Source of the DNA: Moringa oleifera
Taxonomy: Eukaryota; Streptophyta; Magnoliopsida; Brassicales; Moringaceae
Reading direction: 5' to 3'
NCBI GenBank assembly: GCA_021397835.1
Contig: JAJFZO010000896.1
Location: 576,001-640,000 of the forward strand
DNA: 64,000 nt
In this document: positions 1 to 10,395 of the stretch, piece by piece
How the letters are laid out: the number at the start of each line of letters is the position of its first letter
How positions within the stretch are numbered: position 1 is the first letter of the stretch
Notes under the pieces: model-generated
Told to the model about the DNA's origin: nothing
Database searches by the model: none
The model's input: only the letters and a program-made list of their open reading frames with translations
Position numbers and translations under genes: made by a program

Positions 1-336
1 CATCAGTGGGAAAAATATGGGAAGTTTGAGGCATGCGCGCTACATTGATGTATTCAACAAGTTTATAGCCTTAGGCGATAGGTCCGAGTAATTTTTAAAA
101 TTTCATTGTGATGGGGATAGATCATTGCAATTGTTGGTCTTTAACAAGGAATTCCTAGTAAGCGCGAGTCATTAGCTCACGTTGACTACGTCACTGCCCT
201 TTATACCCACCGCTCGTCACTCTTACTGATTGAATGGTCCGGTGAAGTGTTCAAATCGTGATGACGTGGGCGGTTCGCTGTTCAAGACGTCGCAAGAAGT
301 CCACTGAATGTTATAATTTAGAGGAAGGAGAAGTCA

Positions 337-375
<39 letters not shown>

Positions 376-376
376 G
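1..376 (+). rRNA. 18S rRNA, 3' fragment (U0, degenerate)
   Basis: Small-subunit rRNA of the cytosolic ribosome, 3' domain only. The sequence follows the plant 18S end: CTACATTGATGTATTCAAC, then AGGAATTCCTAGTAAGCG, the decoding-site region, and the terminal GGAAGGATCATTG at 364-376. The first roughly 22 bases are not 18S; they resemble a 5' ETS segment (compare 15,646-15,668). Bases 23-35 match the 18S stretch GAAGTTTGAGGCA, followed by an apparent deletion of about 45 nt before TGCGCGCTAC. So most of this 18S was lost and its tail joined to ETS-like sequence. Substitutions against the plant consensus are frequent, so this is a pseudogene copy. Confidence 0.93.
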
Positions 377-624
377 TTGAAAATTTACTCAGCGAAACAA
401 CTTGCGAACACGTTGTAAACACACTGGCGAGGCGATGTGCTCTCGAGCCTCTTGTCCTGCCTCATGTTGCAAGGGTGCGCGGGCTAGCGCCCAAGCCCCT
501 CATCGCACACAATAACAAAACCCACAGCACAGGATGCGCCAAGGAATTCAAATGAAAAAGCACGCCCTAGTTGCCCCGATCTCGGTGCACGGCTAACAGT
601 CGTATCGTCCCTAAACGATGTCCA
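377..624 (+). other. ITS1 (U0)
   Basis: Internal transcribed spacer 1 between 18S and 5.8S, about 248 bp, an ordinary angiosperm size. It contains the conserved core GGATGCGCCAAGGAA near 532-546. Similar spacers occur at 37,341-37,542 (5' truncated) and 48,632-48,878. Confidence 0.9.
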
Positions 625-784
625 AATTGACTCTTGGCAATGGATATCTCAGCTCTTGCATCGATGAAGAATGTAACAAAATGCGATATTTGGTGTGAAT
701 TACAGAATCCAGTGAACCATCGAGTCTTTGAACACAAGTTGCACCTGAAGCCATCAGGCTGAGGGCACATCTGCTTGAATGTTA
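625..784 (+). rRNA. 5.8S rRNA (U0, degenerate)
   Basis: 5.8S rRNA, about 160 nt, which pairs with 26S in the large subunit. It begins near GACTCTTGGCAATGG and ends in the AGGGCACATCTGC region. The plant motif CGATGAAGAACGYAGC reads CGATGAAGAATGTAAC here, GAATTGCAGAATCC reads GAATTACAGAATCC, and TTTGAACGCAAGTTG reads TTTGAACACAAGTTG. These are C-to-T or G-to-A changes, mostly at former CpG positions, as expected of a methylated, non-selected copy. Confidence 0.93.
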
Positions 785-1012
785 AGCACCGTCGCCCCCA
801 ACCCCTCTACCCCCCCGCTTCCCTTTTGGAAGGGGAGGGACCATCATGGGGTAGATGTTGGCCTCCCGTGCACCTTCGACTCGTAGTTGGCCTAAAAAAA
901 AGCCTTGAGCGACGCCGCGTCACGGCTTTGCGATGGTAGAAAAGGCCTCGTACTCCCTCGTGCACATGTCACTCGCTCGCGACTCATGGACCTAATGATC
1001 GATCGATCGAGA
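785..1012 (+). other. ITS2 (U0)
   Basis: Internal transcribed spacer 2, about 228 bp, between 5.8S and 26S. It includes the block GTTGGCCTCCCGTGCACC and a run of A residues before AGCCTTGAGCGACGCC. The end is set by the 26S start ACGACCCCAGGTCAG. Confidence 0.9.
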
Positions 1013-2458
1013 TACGACCCCAGGTCAGGCGAGATCACCCGCTGAGTTTAAGCATATCAATAAGCGAAGGAAAAGAAACTAAACAAGGATTTCCCTAATA
1101 ATAACGAGCAAACCGAAAAAAGTCTAACTTGAAAATTGTGCACCCTTAGTGCTCGAATTGTAGTCTGGAGAAGCATCCTCAGCGATGGACTGGGGACCAA
1201 GTCCCCTAGAAAGGGGCACCAAAGAGGATCAGAGCCTCGTCTTACTGAGACTGTGTCGCACCACGAGGCACTGTCAACGAGTCGAGTTGTTTGGGAATGC
1301 AGCCCCAATAGGGCGAAAAATTTCGTCCAAGGCTAAATATGGGCGAGAGACGGATAACGAAAAGTACCGCGAGGGAAAAATGAAATGGACTTTAAAAAGA
1401 GAGTCAAAGAGTGCTTGAAATTATTGGGAGGGAAACGGATGAGGGCCAGTGATGCACCTTGGTCGGATGTGGAACGGCCACGAACCGGTTCGTCCATTGA
1501 CTCGGGGCATGGACCGATGCGAATCGCGACAACGACCAAAGCCCAAGCCTTTGATACGCTCGCGGAGACGTTGTCGTCGAGATCATGAATGGCAGCGCGT
1601 GCCATCACGGTGGCGCTTCGGCAGTTGCACTCCTCTGTCATCGGCAGCAGGCTCCCCATTTAAACAGTCTTGAAACATATACCAAGAAGTCTGACATGCG
1701 TGCGAGTCAACGAGCGAGTAAACCTATAAGGCACAAGGAAGCTTATTGGCAGGATCCCTCATGGGTGCACAATCAACCGACCTCGATCTTTTAAGAAGGG
1801 TTCAAGTGCGAGTATGCCTATCGGGAGCCGAAAGATGGTGAACTATGCCTGAGCGGGGCGAAGCCAGAGGAAACTCTAGTGGAGGCCTGCAGCGATACTG
1901 ACATGCAAATCGTTCGTCTGACTTAGATATAGGGGCAAAAGACTAATCAAACCATCTAGTAGCTAGTTCCTTTAGAAGTTTCCCTCAGGATAGCTAGAGC
2001 TCAGATGCGAGTTTTATCAGGTAAAGCCAATGATTAGAGGTATTGGGGGCGTAATGCCCTCGACTTATTCTCAAACTTTAAATAAGTAGTACGTGGTGGC
2101 TACTTTGTTAAGCCGTCCCACGGAATCGAGAGTTCCAAGTAGGCCATTTTTGGTAAGCAAAATTGGCAATGTGGGATGAACCAGAAGCTGGGTTACGGTG
2201 CCCAACTTCGCACTAACCTAGAACCCACAAAGGGTTTTGGTCTATTAAGACAGCACGATGGTGGTCATGGAAGTGGAAATCCGCTAAGGAGTGCATAACA
2301 ACTCACCTGCCAAATCAACTAGCCCTGAAAATGGATGGTGCTAAAGCGCGCAACCTATACCCGATCATTAGGGCAAGGGCCAAGCCCCAATGAGTAGGAA
2401 GGCGCGGTGGTCGCCACAAAACCCGGGGCGCGAGCTTGGGCGGAACGGCCATCAGTGT

Positions 2459-2493
<35 letters not shown>

Positions 2494-3275
2494 ACTTTGA
2501 AGGCCAAAGAGGGGAAAGGTTCCATGTGAACGGCACTTGCACATGGGTTAGTCGATCCTAAGAGAAGGGGGAAGCTTGTCGGATAGCGCCTCGGTGTGAG
2601 CTTCGAAAGGGGATCCAATTAAATTTTGGAACCGAAACATGGCAGCTAACGGTAACGTTAAGGAGTCCGAAGACGTCAGCGGGGGCCCCGAAAAGAGTTA
2701 TATTTTTTGTTTAACAGCTCAACCGGGGGTAGCATCCAGTGACTGGATGAGCACTGCACGTTGCGTGGTGTTCGGTGTGCCCTCGGTGGCCCTTAAAAAT
2801 CTGGAGGACCGAGTGCCTCCCACGCCCAATCATACTTATAACCACGTCAGGTCTCTTAGGTGAACAACCTCTGGTTGATGGAACAATGTAAGCGAGGGAA
2901 GTTGGCAAAATGGATCCTTAACCTCGGGAAACGAATTGGCTCTAAGGGCTGGGCATGGGGGTCCCAGTCTTGAACCCATCGGCTGTCGATGGACTGCTCG
3001 CGTTACTCCCACGGTGAGAGCATCACTGTGTGCCCATCGGGGGACAGACTGGGAACCGTTCCTTCGAGGGCGTTCCCTGGGCATCGAAAGCCAACTCAGA
3101 ACCGGTACGAACAAGGGGAATCTGACTATTTAATTAAAACGAAGCATTGCGATGGTCCCTGCGGATGCTCACGTAATGTGATTTCTGCCTAGTGCTCTCA
3201 ATTTCAAAGTGAAGAAATTCAACCAAGCGTGGGTAAACGGCGAGAGTAAGTATGACTCTCTTAACGTGGCCAAAC

Positions 3276-3324
<49 letters not shown>

Positions 3325-4365
3325 ACTCTCCCTGTCTACTATCCAGCGAAACCAAAGCGAAGGGAACGGTCTTGGCAGAATCAGTAGGGAAGGAAGACCC
3401 TGTTGGGCTTGACTCTAGTCCGACTTTGTGAAATGAATTGAGAGCTATAGGATAAGTAGGAGCCGAAAATGGCGAAAGTGAAATACCACTACTTTTAACG
3501 TGATTTTACTTATTCCATGAATTGAAGGTGAGGCATCACCCCTCTTTTTAGACTCAATGTCGGCTTCACCCTACCTATCTGGGTGGAAGACATTGTCAGG
3601 TGGGGAGTTTGGCTGGGGCAGCACATCTGTTAAAAGATAACGCAAGTGTCCTAAGATGATCTCAACGAGAACAGAAATCTTCTATGGAACAAAAGGGTAA
3701 AAGTTTGTTTGATTCTGATTTTCAGTACGAATATGAACTATGAAAGCATGGCCTATCGATCCTTTAGACCTTCGAAATTTGAAGCTAAAGGTGTCAGAAA
3801 AGTTACCACAGGAATAATTGGCTTGTGGCAGCCAAGCGTTCATAGTGACGTTGCTTTTTGATCCTTTAATGTCGGCTCTTCCTATCATTATGAAGCATAA
3901 TTCACCAAGTGTTGGATTGTTCACCCACCAATAGGGAACGTATGCTGGGTTTAGACCATCATGAGAAAGGTTAGTTTTACCCTACTGATGCTTGCATCGC
4001 GATAGTAATTCAACCTAGTATGAGAAGAACCGTTGATTCAGACAATTGGTCATTGCGCTTAGTTGGAAAGCCAATAGCGCGAAGCTACCGTGCACTAGAT
4101 TATGGCTGAACGCCTCTAAGTCAGAATCTAGGCTAGAGGCGATGCATGTGACCGTTGCCTGATTTCACTCTCGACCCCCAAAGGCACGTGTCCTTGTCCA
4201 AGCCCACGGGGCGGAGGAGCCTCGTAGGCTGCCTTGAAGTGTGATTCTCACTGAGCGATGGGTAAAATCGTTTGCAGATGACTTGAATACGTGACGGGGT
4301 ATTATAAGTACCAGAGTGGCCTTGCTACCACGATCCACTAAGATTCAGCCCTTTGTCACTTTGAT
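1013..4365 (+). rRNA. 26S rRNA, near full length (U0, degenerate)
   Basis: Large-subunit rRNA, about 3.35 kb, close to the usual plant length of about 3.4 kb. The 5' end is ACCCCAGGTCAGGCGAGATC followed by AGTTTAAGCATATCAATAAG; the 3' end is GATTCAGCCCTTTGTCACTT. Landmarks lie in the right order: the GGCAAGGGCCAAGCCCC region near 2,370, TTTAATTAAAACGAAGCATT near 3,130, and the sarcin-ricin-like AGTATGAGAAGAACCG (consensus AGTACGAGAGGAACCG) near 4,018. A deletion of about 15 nt at AACAGC (near 2,716) is absent from the other copies. With the copy at 49,260-52,681 it is the most complete 26S here, but its many transitions argue against function. Confidence 0.93.
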
Positions 4366-4619
4366 TCATCCCGACCTCCCCCTCCCAAACACCCACAACA
4401 ATTGTCCCCTTTTTTTCGGTGCCTCGAGGTCTCAAATCGTCCCTCAAGATAGTGACGTAGAAAAAGAAGTAAGCCCTTTGGGCTTGTAGAGAATGAGAAC
4501 CATAAGGGAAAAACACTTAGAAACATATCGCGAAGCATTAGGGAACCAAGAGTTACTCCAATAAAAAATAAATACATCTAAAAGAGACTTGTCCCTCGAT
4601 GTTATCCCTCGGTAAAGTA
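4366..4619 (+). other. IGS, unique segment after 26S (U0)
   Basis: Start of the intergenic spacer: a C-rich stretch, then a segment shared by every spacer here (GGCTTGTAGAGAATGAGAAC, AACACTTAGAAACATATCG, ACTTGTCCCTCGATG). It would include the 3' external transcribed spacer. No gene is seen. Clear relatives start near 10,213, 24,567, 45,987 and 52,682. Confidence 0.8.
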
Positions 4620-5130
4620 CTGCCTAATGAGCGAACCAAGGGAGCCGCGTCACACAGACACTAGGCATGGGAGGCATGCCATGGCATCCCCTAGCAGGCA
4701 TGGCATGGGCAGCTTGCCCAGTGTGCTGCAGCGGTGGGTGCACCAGCCAGGCCACGGGCGCCCATCGCTTGCCAACCCTCTCGTCCCTGACCCTCGACAT
4801 AGTGCCTAGTGAGAGAGCCAGGGGTGCCGCATCGCATGGACCCTGGACATGGGAGGCATGCCTCAGCAGCCCCCTGTAGGCATGGCGTGGGCTGCTTTCC
4901 CAGCGTTCGACAATGGTGGGCGTGCCAGCCAGGCCACGGGCATGGACTGCATGCCCAGCGTGCAGCTGCGATGGGCGCGCCAGCCAGGCCACTAAGGCCT
5001 ATCGCGAGCCAGCTCCCTCGTCCCTGCCCCTCGACATGGTGCCCAGCGTGCGAGCTAGGGGTGCCATAGCAGTCCCCAGCTGGCATGGCGCCAGTCTTGC
5101 CGGGCGTGCCCCACGCGAGCCAGTCGCGAG
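4620..5130 (+). repeat. IGS GC-rich subrepeat array, about 2.7 copies (U0)
   Basis: Tandem GC-rich monomers of about 182 bp, recognisable by GCCAGGCCACGGGCGCCCAT, CTCGACATAGTGCC and the palindromic GAGGCATGCCTC (at 4,854-4,865). This is the shortest array in the window; others reach about 9 kb. Open frames across it on both strands come from high GC content and are not genes. Confidence 0.88.
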
Positions 5131-5654
5131 CATGCTGTGAAGCTTGTCACGTGCTATGGGTATTGATTTCCTAGGCAAGCTGGGCTTGGTCGTGTCCCCT
5201 GGCTGTGATGGACTCTGAGGGCAGCCATGGGGTGGCTGGAGCTGCGCTGGACAGAGCAGCCAGCGTGCACCCTGGGCCGGACAGAGCCACAGCTGCCTTA
5301 ACCTGCTGGCTGCAATGCCCAGTTGCAAAATTAGTCTGAATTGATGGTCTTTTCATCACATACTTAGTCCCAAAATGACTCAAATGAATCATGCAATTCA
5401 TGAGGAGTCTGCCCCTGAAGTTTGGGATCATTTTGACTCACGGGCTATTTTTGATGATTTTTTCAATTTTTGGTTGTAGAAAATTCATCAAAAAATTTAG
5501 TTCCAAGATAATTCTGAAATTTTTTCTGGTAGTAGATATGATTATTCTCCATATATGTATAAAATTTTAGCTCAAAATTCAAAGTAAATAATTTTTTAAG
5601 ACCCATTATGATGGCTCAGACATATTAATGCTTCCTCCTACTAGGAGTGAAATT
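5131..5654 (+). other. IGS unique segment upstream of the Pol I start (U0)
   Basis: Single-copy spacer that turns from GC-rich (GGCAGCCATGGGGTGGCTGG near 5,220) to AT-rich near 5,330. It carries blocks conserved in all spacers: TGGTCTTTTCATCAC, AGGAGTCTGCCCCTGA and TTTGGGATCATTTTGACTCA. The AT-rich stretch lies directly upstream of the candidate Pol I start. No gene is seen. Confidence 0.75.
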
Positions 5655-5682
5655 TTATTTAAGACTCTTTAGGAGGGAAGTG
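5655..5682 (+). promoter_or_regulatory. Candidate RNA polymerase I promoter / start site (U0)
   Basis: ATTTAAGACTCTTTAGGAGG at the AT-rich to GC-rich switch. It is conserved in all five spacers that retain this region and sits 1.2-1.5 kb upstream of 18S, where a plant Pol I start belongs. Plant Pol I starts are usually TATATAAGGGG-like; here the TA(A/G)GGGG part is kept and the TATA part is weak. The inferred +1 is the A at 5,671. This copy has a G-to-A change in the G run. Confidence 0.5.
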
Positions 5683-7139
5683 GTCACCCAGCTTGCTGGG
5701 TGCCAATGGGCCATGCGTGCTCCCCCTTATCCATACCACATGGGCAGGCGCTAGGCTTGGGAAACCCAGCGCGCATGGCATGGGCAGGGTGGCCTGCTGC
5801 CTTGCCCATCCAGTTGGTAGTGCGTGGCTATGGCAGCCACCACCATCGGTAGGCAGGAGGTTGGCGACATCGGTCAAAGAGTGTGGGATGCCCAATCAGT
5901 AGCCAATAGAGTGGGAAACAAAATTCGCTAAATTGTGGGTAACGAAACAAGAAAAATAGTGGGATAATCAGCTAGGATGCGGCTAGACAAGCTCGACAAT
6001 GTGGGCAACAAAGCTGATGATGATGCATGCTACGCGAGGGCCAAATCGCTAGGGGGATTTCGAGCATGCGGAGTGCTTTGTCGAAGGCCCTCGAGGCAGT
6101 CAACATAGGGTTGGATCTTGACACTCAGGCTTGCCTACACAGACTCGTTGCTCAGCGTGATTGATGACCTGATCGTTAGCTGTGGCACATGACCAGCCAC
6201 ATGACCAGCCTTGGCATGACGTGACACCCCTGCTGCCAAGGCCTCATCGATGAAAAAAATATAGGAAACTAAGTCCGCTAAACTGTTGGATAATGAGCTG
6301 GAATGTGGCTAGACAAGCTCGACGGTATGGGCGGCGAAGCTAACAATGATGCATGCTACGTGAGGGCCAAATCGCTGTAGGTATTTCGAGCATGCATAGT
6401 ACTTCGTCGTAGGACCTCGAGGCAACGGACACAAGGTTGGACTCTAACACTCAAGCTTGTCAAGATGGACTCGTTGCGTAACGTGATCGACGACACGATC
6501 GTCGGCTATTAGCATCAAGCGAGCCACATTGCCAGCCTGGGCATCGCGTGAGATCCCTGTTGCCAAGGCCTTATCGATGGTCGTCAAAAAAATTTTGCGC
6601 TTAGCGGCTTGGGTGCAATGGCACTCGATGACCTGCATGATCGAAGGGCCTTTCGCTCGTTGACTTGTAGCTCATTTGGTGCTGTTGCTGCACATTTGTA
6701 TGTGCGACATGTGAGTGGTGATCTAGTAGTGCGCGTTGGCAAGCTCTTTGCTCCCGCATTGAACTATTGGCTAGTACATCACTTCAAGCTCAATCTCGAG
6801 CCATACATTGGCTTTTTGTGGGTTACATCAGGACCTTGTGTTGTGTGCCTTCATAAACAGAATTCGATGATTCAAGTCGATTGTTTTTGCACCATGTCCC
6901 TTGCGGGCATGCGTGGAAACCTAAGCCAGGCCTCGTGCTCCAAGCGCGGCTTGCTTCGGCATGTAGCTGCTTTGGCACACAGGCGCTCGATCGTCAGGAG
7001 TGGCCTCGGCCTCTGCCTATCCAAGCGAAAGCATTTGTCCCACGTCCCATCGATTTTGAATGATGACTGCGACAGGTTTGGCCTCAGCAAGCCTTGTGGC
7101 ATGCTTTGGTCCTAGTTGGCGCAATGTCTCGAATGATGC
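5671..7139 (+). other. 5' external transcribed spacer (before U1 18S)
   Basis: Leader between the candidate start and 18S, about 1.47 kb. It begins with TGGTCACCCAGCTTGCTGGG, contains two copies of a 327-bp block, and ends with a conserved 3' half (GGTGCTGTTGCTGCACATTT, AGCATTTGTCCCACGTCCCA) before TACCTCGTTAATCCTGC of 18S. Short open frames inside, such as one at 6,609-7,115, are not kept in the other copies in a protein-like way. Confidence 0.85.
5962..6600 (+). repeat. 327-bp tandem duplication in the 5' ETS (two copies)
   Basis: Two direct copies starting at GGATAATCAGCTAGGATG (5,962) and GGATAATGAGCTGGAATG (6,288), about 326 bp apart. Each runs through GATGATGCATGCTACG, CTCGTTGC and GCCAAGGCC. 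The ETS copies at 15,362 and 55,298 also have two copies about 327 bp apart; those at 34,761, 41,488 and 61,384 have one. Confidence 0.85.
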
Positions 7140-7482
7140 TACCTCGTTAATCCTGCTAGTAGTCATATGCTTGTCTCAAAGATTAAGCCATGCATGTGTA
7201 AGTATGAAATTGAGACTGTGAAACTGCGAATGGCTTATTAAATTAGTTATAGTTTGTTTGATGATACCTACTACTCGGATAACCATAGTAATTCTAGAGC
7301 TAATATGTGCAACAAACCCGGACTATTGAAAGGGGTGCATTTATTAGATAAAAGGTTGACGCAGGCTTCGCCCATTGCTCTAATGATTCATGATAACTCC
7401 ACGGATCGCAAAGACATCATGCCAGCGACGCATCATTCAAATTTCTGCCCTATCAACTTTCGATGGTAGGATAGTAGCCTAC
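7140..7482 (+). rRNA. 18S rRNA, 5' fragment interrupted by an LTR (U1)
   Basis: Starts with TACCTCGTTAATCCTGCTAG (consensus TACCTGGTTGATCCTGCCAG) and follows 18S to GGATAGTAGCCTAC, nt 343, where a retrotransposon LTR begins. CCTAC at 7,478-7,482 is the 5' copy of the target-site duplication seen intact at U4. The rest of 18S, ITS1, 5.8S, ITS2 and the 5' part of 26S are missing from this unit. Confidence 0.95.
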
Positions 7483-8612
7483 TATCAGACCCTTGAATCT
7501 GAGTGCCAAGGCATAGGCATGGTGAGTTTTGCTCCATACCTAGACCTACATGTGTGGAAGGCTACACTAGCAAGGCAAAAACAAATGAGTTAGATATGAA
7601 AACAAATGTGGGAGACTTGGTGAGAAATCGAGTTTCATACTCATAGTGGCAAGATACACTCATGAGCTAGAAACGTTGTGGAGCGAGGGATGAAGCACAC
7701 AAACAGACCCACAAGTCTACTTAAGGGGAAAGTAGCAGAGATGCCTCAAACAAGCACCAACACATAGTGGTACGAATATGTCCAGTGACGGGAACACAGG
7801 GCATATTTCGAGAACCCAGCTCAGCATGGATAGAAAGTCCAGCAAGCGAAGATATTCCACAAAGAAAGGATATGGCTATTGGCTAGAGGAGGATCAAAGC
7901 GATAGAAGGATAAGAAAGAGATGTCTATCCCAAAAGCCAAGGGACATAAGGCTCAAAAAGAGTCCTGAACAGAAATCACCTCCTCAAGCCTATCCAAACC
8001 GGTTAAAAATGGATAAGATGGCTTGGAGAAGATTTCAAAGGAGATGAGATCCTTGACTCAAGGAGAGTCCTTGCAGGAGAAGGATGCTATCTAAATATCC
8101 TTGACTCATGGAGAGTCCTTGTAGGAGAAGGATGCTATCCAAATATCCTTGACTCATGGAGAGTCCTTATCGGAGAATGATGCAATTCAAATGGAGAGTC
8201 CTTGCAAGTAGAGGATGCTATCCAAATATCCTTGACTCATGAAGAGTCCTTACGGAAGAAGGATGCTATCTGAATATCCTTGACTCATGGAGAGTCCTTG
8301 TGGGAGAAGGATGCTATCTAAATATCCTTGACTCATGGAGAGTCCTTGTGGGAGAAGGATGCTATCTAAACTTTAAAGATAATCCTCAATGGGATAAAAG
8401 ATTCGTGATCAAGATTGAGTGGCTTATTCGAAAGACGTGGGGTAACTAAGAGAGAGTGTTTGAGTAGAACATTCCTCCACTAGTATAAAAAAGGGCTTGG
8501 CTTCAGTTGAAAAGACATTGAGTAATACAAACTCAAGTGTGTGGGTAGCTAGAGGCTTTGGGTACTCTTAAAGAGAGACCCTTCTTTTGTAAATAGTTCC
8601 TTTATTTTGAAG
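7483..8612 (+). mobile_element. Truncated gypsy LTR, subfamily A, in 18S (U1)
   Basis: LTR of the chromodomain retrotransposon found whole at 16,940-22,796. It starts TATCAGACCC (TG mutated to TA). Subfamily-A features are CATACTCATAGTGG, CGGGAACACAGGGCATATTT and TTTTATTTTGAA-like ends. TATAAAA at 8,484-8,490 is the likely Pol II promoter. A 48-bp minisatellite is expanded to 6-7 copies. The U3 part holds an open frame of 89 codons (7,778-8,047) related to frames in other LTR copies. The LTR stops in the R/U5 region near TTTATTTTGAA and joins 26S directly, so its end, primer site and internal region are gone. It may be a solo LTR or the remains of a full element. Confidence 0.9.
8045..8369 (+). 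repeat. 48-bp minisatellite inside the LTR (6-7 copies)
   Basis: Direct repeats of about 48 bp with the core ATCCTTGACTCATGGAGAGT followed by CCTTGTGGGAGAAGGATGCT. Other LTRs have one copy (near 17,485, 22,437 and 57,397) or three (43,108-43,257). Confidence 0.9.
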
Positions 8613-10212
8613 GCAAGGGCCAAGCCCCAATGAGTAGGAAGGCGCGATGGTCGCCATAAAACCCGGGGTGCGAGCTTGGGCAGAGCGGCCATCAGTGCAG
8701 ATCTTGGTAATGGAATAATGTAAGCGAGGGAAGTCGGTAAAATGGATCCTTGACCTCGGGAAACGGATTGGTTCTGAGGGCTGGGCGTGGGGGTCCCAGT
8801 CTCGAACTCATTGGTTGTCGATGAACTGCTCGAGCTACTCCCACGGTGAGAGCGTCACTGCGTGCCCATCGGGGGATGAACTGGGAACGGTTCCTTCGAG
8901 GGCCTTCCCTGGGCATCGAAAAGCCAACTCAGAACCGGTACGAACAAAGGGTATCTGACTGTTTAATTAAAACAAAGCATTGCAATGGTCCCTGCGGATG
9001 CTCACGCCATGTGATTTCTACCCAGTGCTTTGAATGTCAAAGTGAAGAAATTCAATCAAGCGCAGGTAAACAGTGGGAATAACCATGACTCTATTAAGGT
9101 AGTCAAATGCCTCGTCATCTAATTAGTGATGCACATGAATGGATTAACGAGATTCCCATTGTCCCTGTCTACTATCCAGCGAAACCATAGCCAAGGGAAC
9201 AGGCTTGGAAGAATCAGCGAGGAAAGAAGACCCTGTTGAGCTTGACTCTAACATGACTTTGTGAAACGACTTGAGAGGTGTAGGATAACTGGGAGCCGAA
9301 AATGGCGAAAGTGAAATACCACTACTTTTAACGTTTTTTTACTTATTCCTTGAATCAGAGGCGGGGCGTTGCCCCTTTTTTTGGACGCAAGGTTGGCTTC
9401 GGCCTGTCGATCCGCGTGGAAGACATTGTCAGGTGGGGAGTTTGGCTGGGGCGGCACATTTGTTAAAAGATAATGCAGGTGTCCTAAGATGAGCTCATCA
9501 AGAATAGAAATCTTGGATAGAACAAAAAGGTAAAAGCTTGTTTGATTCTGATTTCCAATATGAATATGAACCGTGAAAGTATGGCCTATCGATCCTTTAG
9601 ACCTTCGAAATTTGAAACCAGAGGTGTTAGAAAAGTTACCACAGGGATAACTTAGCTTGTGGTAGCCAAGCGTTCATAGCGACATTGCTTTTTGATCCTT
9701 CGATGCCGGCTCTTCCTATCATTGTGAAGCAGAATTCACCAAGTGTTGGATTGTTCACCCACCAATAGGGAATGTGAGCTAGGTTGAGACCACTGTAAAG
9801 TTACCCTGTTGATGCCTGCGTCATGATAGTAATTCAACCTAGTATGAGAGGAATCGTTGATTCGGATAATTGGTCATCGTGCTTGGTTGAAAAGCCAGTG
9901 GCGCGAAACTACCGTGTGCTGGATTATGACTGAATGTCTCTAAGTTAGAATCCGGGCTAGAAGCGATGCATGCCCCCATTGCCCAATTACCGACCTGCAG
10001 TAGATGCCTCTCGGCCCCCAAAGGCACGTGTCATTGGCCAAGCCGGCGTGGCGAAGGAGCCTCATGGGCTGCCTTGAAGTGTGATTCCCACTGAGTGATG
10101 GGTAGAATAATTTGTAGATGACATAAATACGCGACGGGGTATTGTAAGTGGCCGAGTGGCCTTGCTGTCACGATCCACTGAGATTCAACCCTTTGTGGCT
10201 TCGATTCGTCCT
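8613..10212 (+). rRNA. 26S rRNA, 3' half with internal deletion (U1)
   Basis: Begins inside 26S at GGCAAGGGCCAAGCCCCAAT (equivalent to 2,373 in U0), fused to the LTR. About 410 bp are missing at about 8,708 (GATCTTGG joined to TAATGGAATAATG). The rest runs to the 3' end CAACCCTTTGTGGCTTCG. The variant CAACCC...GTGGC is shared with the U4 26S at 52,658 and not with U0 or U2. Confidence 0.92.
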
Positions 10213-10395
10213 TGCCCCCTTCCCGAACCCCCATAATAATTGTCCCTCTCTTTTTGATAATCAATGCCCCGAGGTCGAAAATGTCCCTCAAGATAATGAC
10301 TTGGAAAAAGAAGCAAGTCCTTTGGGCTTGCAGAGAATGAGAAACACAAGGGAAATAAAAAATATATATATATCTAACAGAAACTTGTCCCTTGC
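10213..10395 (+). other. IGS unique segment after 26S (U1)
   Basis: Same segment as 4,366-4,619, shortened by loss of the AACACTTGAAAACATATCGG part near 10,350. It carries TTTTTGATAATCAATGCC, a variant shared only with the U4 spacer at 52,724. It contains a short AT microsatellite (near 10,361-10,373). Confidence 0.78.

Noticed and set aside
4366..5656. Linked 5S rRNA gene in the spacer
   Set aside because: I looked for 5S landmarks in the unique spacer segments and saw none; only unknown spacer blocks repeat between units.
6609..7115. 168-codon open frame in the 5' ETS
   Set aside because: The homologous ETS segments at 16,030, 41,850, 56,000 and 61,710 contain stops and frameshifts in this frame; it is transcribed spacer.
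7140..7482. Group I intron or R1/R2-type non-LTR element as the cause of the broken 18S
   Set aside because: The insert has LTRs with TG...CA ends, a tRNA-Met primer site, gypsy pol order and a 5-bp target duplication; no intron core or non-LTR endonuclease is seen.
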